From: Dryocosmus kuriphilus
Lineage: Eukaryota; Arthropoda; Insecta; Hymenoptera; Cynipidae
DNA: 64,000 nucleotides
Reading direction: 5' to 3'
Assembly: GCA_038277395.1 (NCBI GenBank)
Contig: CM076189.1
Span: 85,735,421-85,799,420, forward strand
Positions 33,440-44,936 of this stretch are shown here, piece by piece. The notes beneath the pieces were generated by a model. The model saw nothing but the letters and a program-made list of their open reading frames with translations, searched no databases and was not told where the DNA came from. The translations under genes and the position numbers were made by a program. How positions within the stretch are numbered: the first letter of the stretch is position 1; every line of letters starts with the position of its first letter.

Positions 33440-34590
33440 TTAGAACTTGTCTTCAGCCAAAACGGGTGACGACAGGTTGAGTAGAGCGCATGCAATCTTG
33501 AAGATGTGATCAATGTAGTCGATTAGACTCCAAGAGAAACGATGTTGAAGCATTTTAAAAATTTTGATACGCTGATTAACTCTCTCAATATATACCCTCG
33601 CTGCCGCTATGTTTTCTGCTAAATATTGTTTCCTCACAAGTTAATTGATCATCGTGCATGAATGGTGGCCGAAACATCTTAATATGATGCTCTGCACATA
33701 TAGTTTCGATTAAAAATCCTTCGTCCACCATCACGCCATCAGTTTCGCTAATCATGCGTTCTAATAATTCAGCTTTTTTGAATATTAGTTGGTCTGATGC
33801 TCTACCGCCATACGTGGGGCTAATGTAAGATATTAATCCAGCGGGACTAACACCAACTAAAACCTTAAACGTAAATGTAGATTTATACTGAGAATAACAA
33901 CGAATCCGACACCTGAGACATTTCGACTTTTGAACTGGTACCTCTGTGCAATCTAATACTATTCACGTTGATTTAAAGTCATGAAAGCAAGTTGGTATAT
34001 TATTATTTATTTCCTCTCGAGACGGCCACCTGGAGACGACAGGTGTCAGAATCGTTGATAAAAGTAAAACCGTAGTCTTAAAAACTCTAGAGCAAGTGTA
34101 TCTGGTAACTTTTTGATATAAGACAGACAACATGGAGTAGGATAAGTCTTGCTTAATTTTTAACATTGTCAACACAATACTTTCTCTTATCGTTAAAGCA
34201 TGCTTTCCATCGCGTCTGTTAGGCCAAACTTTTTTGGCGGCGTTTACTAAAGCATCTAATAGTTTTAATGAAGGAATTCCTGTTAATGTATTCAATATCC
34301 CGTTTGTAGATATTAAAGAAATAAATGAAAAAGTAAAATCATCTGTACAAACTTGAGTTTCTTTGTCTTGATTTATAGAAAATTTAAATGCAGATTCTAT
34401 AGAAAAATTATGGTGAAACTGCAACATCAAAAACGCATTTCTTTCTTCATCAGTAACAGGAATTTCATCGTCGTTTTCTATCATGCCCGTGCAAGCATGC
34501 TCTTCTGACGAAAGGTTTTGCAAATTTTGCAGATCATCTGATTCCTCTAAGGAAAGATTCTTCATTTTATTTTCTAAAGTCTTCATCTCT
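33440..34590 (-). pseudogene. DDE (DDE_Tnp_4-type) transposase main exon
   Basis: The minus-strand coding block opens with an acidic linker, then an HTH domain (about 34280-34000) with ALTIRESIVLTMLKIKQDL and SRVFKTT, ending PTCFHDF. The catalytic domain shows D in IVLDCTEVPVQ (about 33950), the block SPTYGGRASDQ, D in GVMVDEGF (about 33725) and E in YIERVNQRIKIF (about 33580), so all three catalytic residues remain. The damage is small: one TGA near 33963 (ACG TGA where an Arg codon is expected, a CpG-type change) and a one-base shift near 33640. The stop is at 33440. This is the cutting and joining enzyme of the element. Confidence 0.8.
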
Positions 34591-35886
34591 TCGTCTATAC
34601 CTTGACCTTATCTACGTTGTCCGTCTCCCTATTCATGCATACAAATATTAGAACACAGGCAAAAAATCAATAAACAAATAAATATTCTAGTCACAAGAAA
34701 ATGCATCAAAAGCATACCATTCAGCTTATTTACAATTATTTAATACAAATTTCATCATCACGATTTTTAGTGCAAGAAAAGTAGGGTGTCGAGTCTTCGA
34801 ACAAAATATTCTATTTTGCTGCTACAGAGAGGCTCTTCAAAATCTAACACTTAATTTTAAAAATAAAACTAGCTGAAGACACCTTGAACAGACACCCATT
34901 GAACAGGATGATATTGCAATATTTTTAGCAAATTTTCTGAACTAAATAATATTTTACCCACTAATAATGAAAAACCAAAAGATTTTTATTTTCTTCAATA
35001 TTTTTTCGGTACGATTGATCGACACCCCAATAAAATAGCGTAAGTATTTTAGCAAAATTAAAAACATACTCCATTGCATTTCTCAGCGCCGATTCCAAAA
35101 TTACCTTGCATGCAAAATAATATATAAAAAAAATTCAATAAAGTTAAAACAATTTCAAATTTAACTTCTTCAACCTTATTCGATATGCACTTCCTTCACC
35201 TAAAATATTGAATACATATTAGTAGTAGCAATTTTCATAAATTTTGCCTACTACAGTTACCATTTCTGCCTTTCCTTATTTCCACTGACACAGGGTATTT
35301 TCTTCATATGTTCTATTTTCTGAAAATAAAAGTTCAGGAACCCTATATATTAAATTAAAATTTTACATGACCTAATAATTTGTGCGCCTTATGACCTGGA
35401 AAGATGTACGGTAAAGAAAAAAATATTGTTTTTCACGTTATTTATACCTCCCTGCTTTCTTTGAATAATCCTGCAAAACAACGATAAAAGAAATCTGAAT
35501 AATATTTTTCCCATCAATACTGGAATAAAATCTATGTGAAATTTTCTTTCAAAATTCTATATCTAAATATACTAGAATTCAAATGAGATCACATACCGAC
35601 GCTTATAAAACAGATTCCGTTTGCACTTCCTAATCTTCCTATTTTTTCCTTCATAATCTCTTAGAGCCACTATCTTTGTTCCGATAAATGCACCATGCTC
35701 AGGTGTTTTTGTTAAACACTTGCTGGGTAGAACTCCTTTTTTCAGTCTTCTCTTCTTTGACTTGTTACCTGGGATTCAAAACTCACATTTATACTTATTA
35801 CAGAGAGCAAGACTTCATCAATTTTTCAATAATAGGAATATTTGTCAAATTCATTTACTATTTTTACTTAGTATTGCTTTAGTATT
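34591..35886. other. Intron-like AT-rich stretch of the ISL2EU-like element
   Basis: Between the transposase main exon and the THAP-like exon on the minus strand. No credible exon could be fixed here, although the linker between THAP and HTH domains may lie in small exons that I could not resolve. Confidence 0.4.
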
Positions 35887-36261
35887 TTAGAGAGTAATCT
35901 CCAACAATATTATAATAATATATAAAAACAACGTACCCATATGGTAATAGTCTTCGTACACGAAATGCAAGAAACATACTCTCATGGTTAGAGAACAAGG
36001 CTTCCCCATTTTAAATCGTCTCATCCACTCAGCATGACAATCAACCACCTCTTCTTCACCGAAACTATTTATTCTTTTAGATTTTACAGCTCCTTTTTTT
36101 GGCCATGAGTGAAAAAGACAAGTTCCTGTTATTCCCGGCACGAGAAGAACATCCTGGTATGCAACAGAATGTTCGGTCTTTCGAACGTTTTTTTGGAGAG
36201 AAAAAAGCACTTTTACCAGACATTTTATTCTAAAAAAACAATTTGCAGCATTAATATACAT
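35887..36261 (-). CDS. THAP-like DNA-binding exon of the transposase, degenerate
   Basis: The minus-strand frame contains VPGITGTCLFHSWPKKG, an AEWMRRFKMGK stretch and RVCFLHFVYEDYYHMG. The last is the hallmark end of a THAP finger (CxLHF..EDY). The expected first cysteine pair is altered (VPGI where VPGC is usual), so zinc binding is doubtful. The last 20 residues are hydrophobic and probably intronic read-through after HMG. It sits upstream of the DDE exon on the same strand, as in THAP-HTH-DDE transposases. Confidence 0.55.
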   Translation of the reverse strand: MYINAANCFFRIKCLVKVLFSLQKNVRKTEHSVAYQDVLLVPGITGTCLFHSWPKKGAVKSKRINSFGEEEVVDCHAEWMRRFKMGKPCSLTMRVCFLHFVYEDYYHMGTLFLYIIIILLEITL

Positions 36262-36576
36262 ACGATTGTAGACAAAACGTAATTAACATTTATCAACATA
36301 TCACACAACGACCTAACCTATAACCATTATCACAATATTCCTTTTTTGCTACTTTTCTAATACATATTACAGTCTGAATACTTACCGCTATTATACTTCA
36401 ACTTTTAAACAATCAATTTTATCCAGTTTTTACGCATGACACCACTTTTAATGAATATTCCACATATAATTACACCTTCTTTCATATGCAAGCGTATATA
36501 AATTAATATGACGAGCCTGCATTCAAAGCTTCGTCAAGTAGGCCGACAGAGTTCGCATTTTCGTGCCCACCGCGAA

Positions 36577-37464
36577 TATGTCTTTTGCCAACCGTATCAA
36601 TAAATCTAATGTACTGTTATTGTAGTGTCTTACTGGAGAATTAGGATCAACACAACACACTCCTGTTCTCAGGTTATGGGCTCAGGAGATTGGAATAAGT
36701 GGTGATTTGTGGAAACTACGAAATCGTGTGACAAATTTGGTTTAGAGGTGAAATTGGCGCGTCGTGTCATCGCGTTACCAAAGCGAAAATGACTTCGGAA
36801 AATCTGGCGCGAATAGAGTCTTTCAACAGAGAAAATTATTATACGTAGAAGATGCAAATGGAAGCATTATTGATAAAAAAACGACGCGTGGGGATACGTT
36901 TACGGCCAAGAGCCGAAAGCGGCAACTACGAGCTCGAAGGAAATTGAGATCATTGCGTGGACCTCGAACGATAACAAAGCAAAATAGGACTTAATATTTT
37001 CGATACATCCTTCGCAAATGAAACAACTGAAGGGGTAAAGTACGACTCGCTAAGTGTGGCTAAGGCTTGAAAGCATTTATCAGTCAAATGGCCCAGCTCG
37101 AGGAGCTACCCTGCTGAAACAGCTGATGCTCCGAATGATGGAGGACAGTGACGATTCGACAATTTTAGATTCCACGAATTTAAATAATTTATAGAAAAAA
37201 TAATAATTCGTTAATTTTATAATTAGCAAATTGTACAATTTGTAAAGTTAATAAATCGAAAAACTATCATTTCGGATATTTTACAATTATTTATTTGTTT
37301 AAGTGTGGATTTTTATTTTTCTGTAATTAAAAGTTGGTATGGTCGGTGAATGGGCCACTAAAAGATAGAAGAAAATTACTAATTCGATAGTGTAAAACTG
37401 TTAACTTTCACTAAAAATATATCTATTTATTTCGGGCGGTATACAATAGTTACAATAAAGTTTT
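36577..37464. other. Flank with a short basic ORF, unassigned
   Basis: A plus-strand frame at 36764-36994 encodes a basic 76-residue peptide (LRARRKLRSLRGPRTITK near its end) that I do not recognise. It has less AT bias than its surroundings and no neighbour that explains it. From 37180 to 37330 the DNA is the degenerate TTTCGGATATTTTA-type repeat. Confidence 0.3.
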
Positions 37465-38082
37465 AGAAATGGGAAGAGTGATGAACAGAAGGAAAAATTG
37501 AAGAAAAAAATATTTCCTTTAATGTTTGTGTATTTTCAGAAACGGTACGCACTATTTTTTGTATATTGACTTCAGTGAAGTAGCTATGTCACTTTTATTC
37601 ATATTCTCTTTGATTCCAGAGAAATGGATTTGAATCCATAAATAATTAACTCTTTATATTAAGCTAACTCATTGAACACTTTTATATTCTGGATACTTAA
37701 AATTATTGTTGCGCAAAGAATTTTCATGAAATAAATAAACCACCTGTCAGGTTATATGATAGCTTGAATTTTTACTTAACATTTGAATAACTTGTTGAAT
37801 ATTAGCCTTATAATTTAAATCCGAAATACAGAGATGAATAAATTAATTAATCGTGCAATCAATATTGAACAAAAATAGTGGTGCTTCAAATCACTAGAAG
37901 TGGCGAGTAATTTTCTTCACGTGCACTCTGAAAAATCGAATCCAAAGCGTCTTTGTATATATTTTACGAAATATCTTTTTTACACTCAAAATCGTCAAGA
38001 TATCAGTCTATGCGAATGATATTTTTTCATGAATATATTATGAAAGAATCTTACTTGGGTAGCTTGATTGTTTTAAATTAAC
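37465..38082 (+). repeat. Dispersed repeat D, left copy
   Basis: Direct match of the right copy at 56378-57045. Landmarks are GGAAGAGTGATGAA (37469), CTGTCAGGTTATATGA (37744), TGTGGTGCTT-like text (37880) and GGGTAGCTTGATTGT (38056). The right copy runs on directly into the unknown spliced ORF at 57103; the left one does not. Confidence 0.65.
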
Positions 38083-40178
38083 AGAGAAAGCAAGATAAAT
38101 CCTTACCACAGAAAAAACGAAACGAAAGATAAAGATGACATGGATTCCAGGAGAAAGATTCGCTGCAACAGAAATTAACCTTGCCGGTGAAACTTTACAT
38201 GAAACGGAGATAATTTCTTATTTTTCATCTAATGTGGAGGAAAAAGTTTCGTCTGCTACTTCAATAACAGCAGTTCAAAAAACAGAAAAGTATAAATAAA
38301 AGCTTGCTAGAAATAAGGATAGCATACCTTCAAAAACATTGCGCCTATTTATATTTTATTTAAACATCATTATTTTTATCGTTCATAAGACTGAGATGGG
38401 AAAATTTCCGCCTTGAAGGTTTCGAGTTAAGTCGTTATTGCAGTCTCATATGAAAACTACTGGAGAAATTGAATCAAATTTAAAGTTCCTGAAATTTAAT
38501 AACATTTATCAAAAACAAAATAACATGTTTAATTGTAGGATGCTTCTTCACACAGCAAAATTTCGGATTTAAACAATTTTTTTCAACGAATTTCTACTTC
38601 TATTTAGATTACTCCAAATTTGTATAATTTTTCCAGTTTATTTTCAAACCAAAAAAAAGTCGGGAAAAACTAATTTTTTTATCAAATTTTAATAATTTAA
38701 AATTAATTAAATGAATATTTAATTATAATGAAAAATTGAAATTGCAACCCTTAATTTTCATTGTTAAGTAAAATTGAAAATATTTTCGATTCAGTCAATA
38801 TTGAGGAAAACTGCAATTACAAATCTGAGCGTTTAGAATACGTAATTTCTCACTCGAACTGAAATAAAAATTAGGTCCTAATGAAATTTCAAATAATTTT
38901 TTTTTCGTAAAAGTTCAGTGATTTTAAGTTTGAAATTCATGTTATTATTTTTGCTGCTTCTATTCGTCCTGAATAATTGATAATATTTTTATTTTTATTA
39001 TATTTTATTATATTATTTGTATTACATTATCAGAATTTTCTTCTTACGTTGTAGTACCGGAACCGACATCCATTGCTGATGACATATTATACTATATTGC
39101 ATGAATGACAAATTTGATTGAATTTATATTATTCGCGAGATATTTTAAATGCAAGAGTGCCACAAGAAGAAGTTCTTGGTAAAAACCAATGGCGAAGCTA
39201 TTTTCTTTTGTAACAGTGCATTCATTGGCTCCTCCTATAGAGCATCGTGTTGCAGTCTTGAAAGATGGCTACGTGGATTGTTGATGTGTGCACTAATTTA
39301 TTCTCAGTCCCGAAAACAGTATTTTAATTCACTTGCGATAAGTTTAATTATTTTTAAAATGATATTTAAATAGCTGCAATATTCTAGAATGTATGCTATC
39401 CTTATTTCTAGTCCAACTTAAATGTTATAATGGTTGTTTTTCGCATTGCTATTGACGGCGTAGCAGAATATACTTTTTATTCCATCTCGGGATAAGCTTT
39501 CGCTAAAGAGAACGTAAATTCTAACCGCGCTAAATTTTACTTACGACAAAAGTTAACTTTAGTTTTTTCTGTGACCCCAATTCTAGAGAAAGATCACCTG
39601 CACATTAAATTACATAATGCGGGTAATTTCTGCCCTGACATCTGGGGAAACATTCTGACTTTAACCATGTGGAGAGTAATTGTCAATGCTTTCCCCTAAG
39701 GTCTGGGTATCTTGACGTCACTTAAAGTTGCCTGCTAGAAAGCAGAAACTCCTCCCATCTTTATATATATCAAAATCACCAGTTTTGAAGATGCATATGT
39801 TTAATCAAAACAAATTTCAGAGTTCTGAGAAGTTGCCACGATCTTCAAGATTAAATGAGAGTGTGGGATAGGACGATGCAAAGTTTCTAAAGGATATTTT
39901 CCAACAGAAAGTTCTAAACGTCATTTCATATAGATTACCTTTATCTTTAAAGACCAGGGCGAATTTGAAGAGCTGTCTATTTTATTTTGCACAATCCACT
40001 CATATTTAAGGAAGTAGTGATTAATTTACCATTGAGATCAATAACTACATCGTTTCTATGCTGTTAGGAATTTAAATATTCGCCTTCTTCTCCTTTTTAG
40101 TTAGTAAACATAAGGTTTGCTTCGCTGAAAGAAGCAATTGCAGTCAACCCAAATCAGGGTAATACTTCGTTTTGGGTG
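38083..40178. other. AT-rich stretch, nothing recognised
   Basis: No frame longer than 75 codons with protein-like composition, no RNA gene and no boundary that could be supported. It ends at the left tip of the small fold-back element. Confidence 0.4.
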
Positions 40179-40660
40179 AAACGCATGTCAGGGTGCCACC
40201 GTGTACCTGACGCCCATGCCGACCTTTTCTATTGTCTTTTGTCCCGACTTGGACCCTACTCGAGCTCGAGCTGGACGAGGCTTTGTGGTGCTCAACCGGA
40301 GGCTACCGTGTACGTTGCGATGGTACATGAAACATACCTATAAAATTCAAATGGCTCTGTTCCACACCACCATCCCCTTTTTCTACGGCTGATTGGGGGT
40401 GGAACGCAGCCTTGTAATTGGTCACAAAAATAATGCAAGATAGCATTCCTGCACCTTTTCCAACGCCTCAGGAGGGGCGGAAAAGAACCCCTGTGACTGG
40501 CCACACAAATAATGTACGGTCACTTCTCTACCCCTTCTCCAACGCCTCATGGGGTAACAGAGCCATTTAAATTTTAAAGGTACATGTCCATTGAAACGCG
40601 TAACATCGCAACGTATACTGTAGCCTCCGATTGAGCACACATACGCCTCGTCGAACGGCG
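40179..40660. mobile_element. Small fold-back (MITE-like) element, left part
   Basis: Begins AAACGCATGTCAGGGT and continues inward to GTGCTCAACCGGAGGCTACC and AAATGGCTCTGTT. The complement of these blocks follows at 40553-40660, around a loop made of the 76-bp satellite-type units (40366-40552). The right tip was moved to 49106-49175 by the Transib insertion at 40661. Without Transib the element would be about 550 bp with arms of about 180 bp. It has no coding content. Confidence 0.75.
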
Positions 40661-41355
40661 CACAATGTGTCCAATTGCGAAAAAAATGGACAAAATTCCG
40701 GCTTCCCTCGAATTTGGGCTCAAAATTAAAGTTTTGAAGGCGAAAATGTTCCTCTTGGTCTCTACTTTCAGAAACCGTTTCTCTTACAAAGATGACGATT
40801 AATGCCTCCACGTTTATGGGTGGCAAACTCACCCCATCCCCCTTATCTCTTGAAATGAATCCGATATTTAAACTTACACTTTTGAAAAAATAAATTAAAT
40901 ACGTAAAACTGGTTGCGGTATAAAAGAACATAAAAATACAATTCCAGAGATAACATTTACTTTGATTCCATCTCCAAAACATCCCCTAATTAAGTGTTGA
41001 GAGATAAAAAAATTATAACTCGTTTATTTACAAGGTTTTTTAAGTTAAACGTGGACCAATAATTTTCTACGACTCTTAAAAAATATTTGAAAATATCTCA
41101 GACTTATTCGCATCCCCTAAACAACCCCATATTGAGGGTTAAAAAGTGAAAAAAAATATTTTGCTTAATTATAGGGGTTTTCAAGTGATATGTTGACTAG
41201 TAGTTTTCTGCGGCTCTTAAAAAATGCATTAAGAAGTCCCCTGTTTATTTTTATGCGCAAAACAACCCGAAATGGAGGGTTGAAACTTTAAAAGATTGTA
41301 TCTTGTTTCATTATAGGGTTCTTGTAGTTATATTTTGCAAATAATTTTCTATGCA
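40661..41355 (+). repeat. Transib left terminal inverted repeat with tandem subunits
   Basis: Pairs with 48490-49105. After a unique outer part of about 320 bases, three tandem units of roughly 95-145 bases follow (starting about 40980, 41113 and 41259). Each has a CCCTAA, a GAGGGTT and a TTTTCTRCG block. TIRs this long are unusual for Transib, whose inverted ends are normally tens of bases. Confidence 0.8.
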
Positions 41356-41533
41356 TATTTCAACCGTTAAATTTGATGAAATCAGAACCGATTGTAAAAC
41401 TGATTATACTCATTTAATATAAGAAAATTTTTATACTGACTGTACTTTTTTAGTTTATGTGCACCTATTTCGTTCTTTTGAATTGTAAGGTCAATACGCT
41501 CATGACCTGCGCACATGCGTACGTTTCTGTTAT

Positions 41534-41561
41534 GTTTGTTTACGTACGTACGTAAACAAAC
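41534..41561. promoter_or_regulatory. Perfect 28-bp palindrome upstream of the transposase start
   Basis: GTTTGTTTACGTAC at 41534 is followed by its exact complement to 41561. It lies 96 bases before the probable ATG at 41657. A perfect palindrome of this length in decayed sequence is notable. It could be a binding site for a dimer, including the transposase itself, or a hairpin. Function is inference. Confidence 0.6.
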
Positions 41562-42159
41562 TTCGCTCGCGAATTTTATAAAACATTTATTTCTTCGTCA
41601 GTATGTAACTATCCACCACCTTTGTAGAAACAGTACTTGCGTAGAGATTAATTACAATGAGTGAATACGTAGTAAAAGATAATGTTATTTTAGGTGTGTG
41701 GAAAACTGTAAAAGGCAGAAATTTGGAAGAAGAGGAAGAGGATGTTTTGAAAATTCTTTTGGATAGATTTGAATTAGAATCGACTCCTGAAATCCAAGCT
41801 GCTTTAAAAAAAATCTGAATAAGAAATTTTTTAACAATTACAAAAAAGATTTGACAAGCCTCCCAAAAATTGTAAGAACTTTAAAGGATTTGAACAGAAA
41901 TATGTGAAATGGTTGGATTGTGATTTTCGTTTTACATTAACAGTAACTGAAGGTAACAGTACGTCAAGTAATTTTTTTTCAAGAAATACATATTTTGCTC
42001 TTTCCTTCTTTCTTGACATTCGGATTGACAATCAAAGTATGCGCATGCTTTTTGAATTAGTGTATGTGTGTATGTGTGTAGGTGTTGTGAGCATGTGCAT
42101 GAGCATAATGTGTCTATGTATCCCTCAATAACTCGAGTTCTATGCGATAGAGTCGTTGC

Positions 42160-43188
42160 GTTTTGTTTACTTTTACTGAATAAGGCATGCAAAAAAAAAA
42201 TATTAACATGATTTCAACAAGATATACTCTTAAAACTTGAGTTTATGTGAATTTTTCAATTTTTGAATTTGATTTTTCCAACTAGTGCTTTAATTATGTA
42301 ATTTGAAAATAAAAATGTCTCTCTAGCTGCTTCCAAAAAATAGTTATATGAAAAATAGTGAAAAAAATGTTTAAAAATGCATATCTTAAAAAGTTCTCAA
42401 TAAAACTTTTCTACAGTGAGAAAAGAATAGGATTGATTCAACGGCGCCGCGCCTATAAATATCAGCAATAGTCTTTCCCGTCATTTTGACCGACCAAAGG
42501 CAGTTGGTTTGATGGACTCATTTAACGAAGTCGGAGTGGTTGAATGAGAGGATGCCATTTTAACGGCGCAGGGCTGTTGTTTTAACAGGATGTCTTGTCA
42601 ATGCGATAGATTTCCGTTTCATGCAATGGCTTCGAGGCTGTTGCTCGTATTTATTGGCGCGGGCCATTGATTCGACTGTATTCTTTTCTCAGTGTACATT
42701 TTAAGTGAATGTGTCTCATATAAGTAGTAAAATGCCCTGCAAATTTCAAGTCGTTACGTCGGAACCGAGTTCCTTGTGTAGATCATTTGGTTAATTAGAA
42801 GTCGAGATATCTCAAATTATATTTCTTTCTCACTTTTCTTCGTATATGTATAACAAAATCAGTATCTTGAAAACTTATCGACAAAATGTAATCTCCAAAT
42901 GTAAAAAATTAACACTGGTAACAGCGTTAGTTAGCTATGTTACTTAGCTTTCACTCGGCTAGACGCGTTATATAACACACAAAATCCAAATTAAACATCA
43001 ATATGTGTGACATAACTTGGGTTAAGTGTGTTACCTTACACACTGTAGGATTTACCATGTTAATTCATATTCTCTTTTATTCATTCATTTGCCTATTAGT
43101 AGTTCATGATTTAAATAATGTATTCATTTGATAATAATAATATCGTTGATTCCTGCGGCTTGAACAGTGTATTGAATAAATATGAACT
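42160..43188 (+). repeat. 1.03-kb repeat inside Transib, left (inverted partner at 44465)
   Basis: Runs from GCGTTTTGTTTACTTTTACT to CTTGAACAGTGTATTGAAT and lies within the first presumed intron of the transposase gene. The complement occupies 44465-46821. The pair differs by only a few percent and flanks coding blocks 2 and 3. No coding content; the family is not recognised. Confidence 0.8.
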
Positions 43189-44936
43189 ATGCAATACAAT
43201 GAATAATTGTAAATATCTGTGGCTTTCGGAAAATGAGTAACTAAACTTTCATTTGATATTAATTATAATAGAGAATTTATATATTGAAGTTGCTTTCATT
43301 GCTAACTAGAAATGAATCAAATATAAATCTGCAAGTCAGTATAACATTATTACTTTTCTTTAAAATGTACAGTTCGTCGCCCAAAAATCGCGTATCATTC
43401 AGCCAGCGAGAAAACGAGACAGAGAAGAAACTATGCTGCAGCTAAAGCAGTAAGCACAAGAGTGGTTCAAAATTATTGAATGAAGTGTTTGAGAATGACT
43501 CTGCAAATAATATCCTGAATATTGTTGAAGTTGCTAAAAAGGTTCAAATGACAAAAATGTGCCCCGAAGAAGCTTTAGACTTCATGCTGTCTACAAATAT
43601 GACAACACAAACATATAAGGAGACAAGAGCTCGCGCACAAAAACATAATCATGACTTATATCCTTCGTACAAAGAAGTATACGTTATCAATGAAATATAT
43701 ATTATTATATACATATTATTTAGTTCGTATTATATATTTATATATTATTATTATTATATGTTATTATCATTATTTGCATGACATTCGCAACTAATCTGCA
43801 CGCAATGTCTAATCAATTCATTTAGTAAATTTCAACTATTTGCGAAATTAGGTTTCTAGAGCAAAAAAAAGCAGCTTATCTAAACAAAGTGGTTCTTGAA
43901 ACAACAAAGTGTACAGTGCCATTGCAAGATTTGCTGGAACATACCGTCAAAAGATTATTCTTGTCATTGAATTTGACATTCAATAAAGGTACCAAAACAG
44001 AATTGACTCTGTACGTTAAATATGGGTTTGACGAGACGAACGCTAACAGATACAAGCAAAAATCTGGTGAAAAAAGTAGTGTACTTGACTATATTTTTTG
44101 TTGTTCCTTGGTTCCTTTAAAATTGGTTAATAAAAGTACCAATTAAGTTTATTGGTTAAATCAAAAACATTCATCAACTCGATTCTGTCGGCCCATAAAA
44201 ATTTTGTACGAGAATGAAACGGATGTATTGTGTCGAACGGAAGATGAAGACCTCAAACAGCAGATTAATAATCTAAACAATGTTGAAGTTGCAGGGTGTA
44301 CAGTTGCATTTCATTTTATGTTGACAATGATTGATGGCAAAGTGAGTCATTACTGAAATACGATTTCATAGATGTGTACGTGGACATATCCTCATAACAA
44401 TTTCGGAAATTCACAAAATTCATTATTTCATACACAGTTACGTAAAATTTCAGGTGTAATTTCTCAATGTGTATATACACTCAATACACTGTTCAAACCG
44501 CAGGAATCAACGATATTATTATTATCAAACGAATACATTATTTAAATCATGAACTATTAATAGGCAAATGAATGAATAAAACAGAATCTGAATTAACATG
44601 GTAAATCCTACAGTGTGTAAGGTAACCCACTTAACCCAAGTTATGTCACACATATTGATGTTTAATTTGGATTTTGTTTGTTATATAACGCGACTAGCCG
44701 AGTAAAAGCTAAGTAACATAGCTAACTAACGCTGTTACCAGTGTTAATTTTTTACATTTGGAGATTACATTTTGTCGATAAGTTTTCAAGATACTGATTT
44801 TTTTATACATATACGAAGAAAAGTGAGAAAAAAAATATAATTTGAGATATCTCGACTTCTAATTAACCAAATGATCTACACAAGGAACTCGGTTCCGACG
44901 TAACGACTTGAAATTTGCAGGGCATTTTACTACTTA

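Larger units (their letters stand above)
30886..36576. mobile_element. ISL2EU-like DNA transposon, 5.7 kb
   Basis: The inverted ends share ATTCGCGGTGGGCACGAA (left from 30885; right complement ends about 36577) with TA outside or AT at the edge, so a 2-bp duplication; the exact cut is ambiguous because the sequence is symmetrical. An additional GCAGGCTCG pair lies further in (30956; 36510 reversed). Two convergent genes lie inside, a SWIM plus YqaJ-nuclease gene on the plus strand and a THAP/HTH/DDE transposase on the minus strand. As I recall, this pairing of an IS4/IS5-like transposase with a YqaJ nuclease characterises the ISL2EU group. Confidence 0.75.

Noticed and set aside
40422..40982. 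186-codon minus-strand ORF across the Transib left end
   Set aside because: It spans the boundary between the small fold-back element and Transib, and has no homologous frame in the uninterrupted copy.
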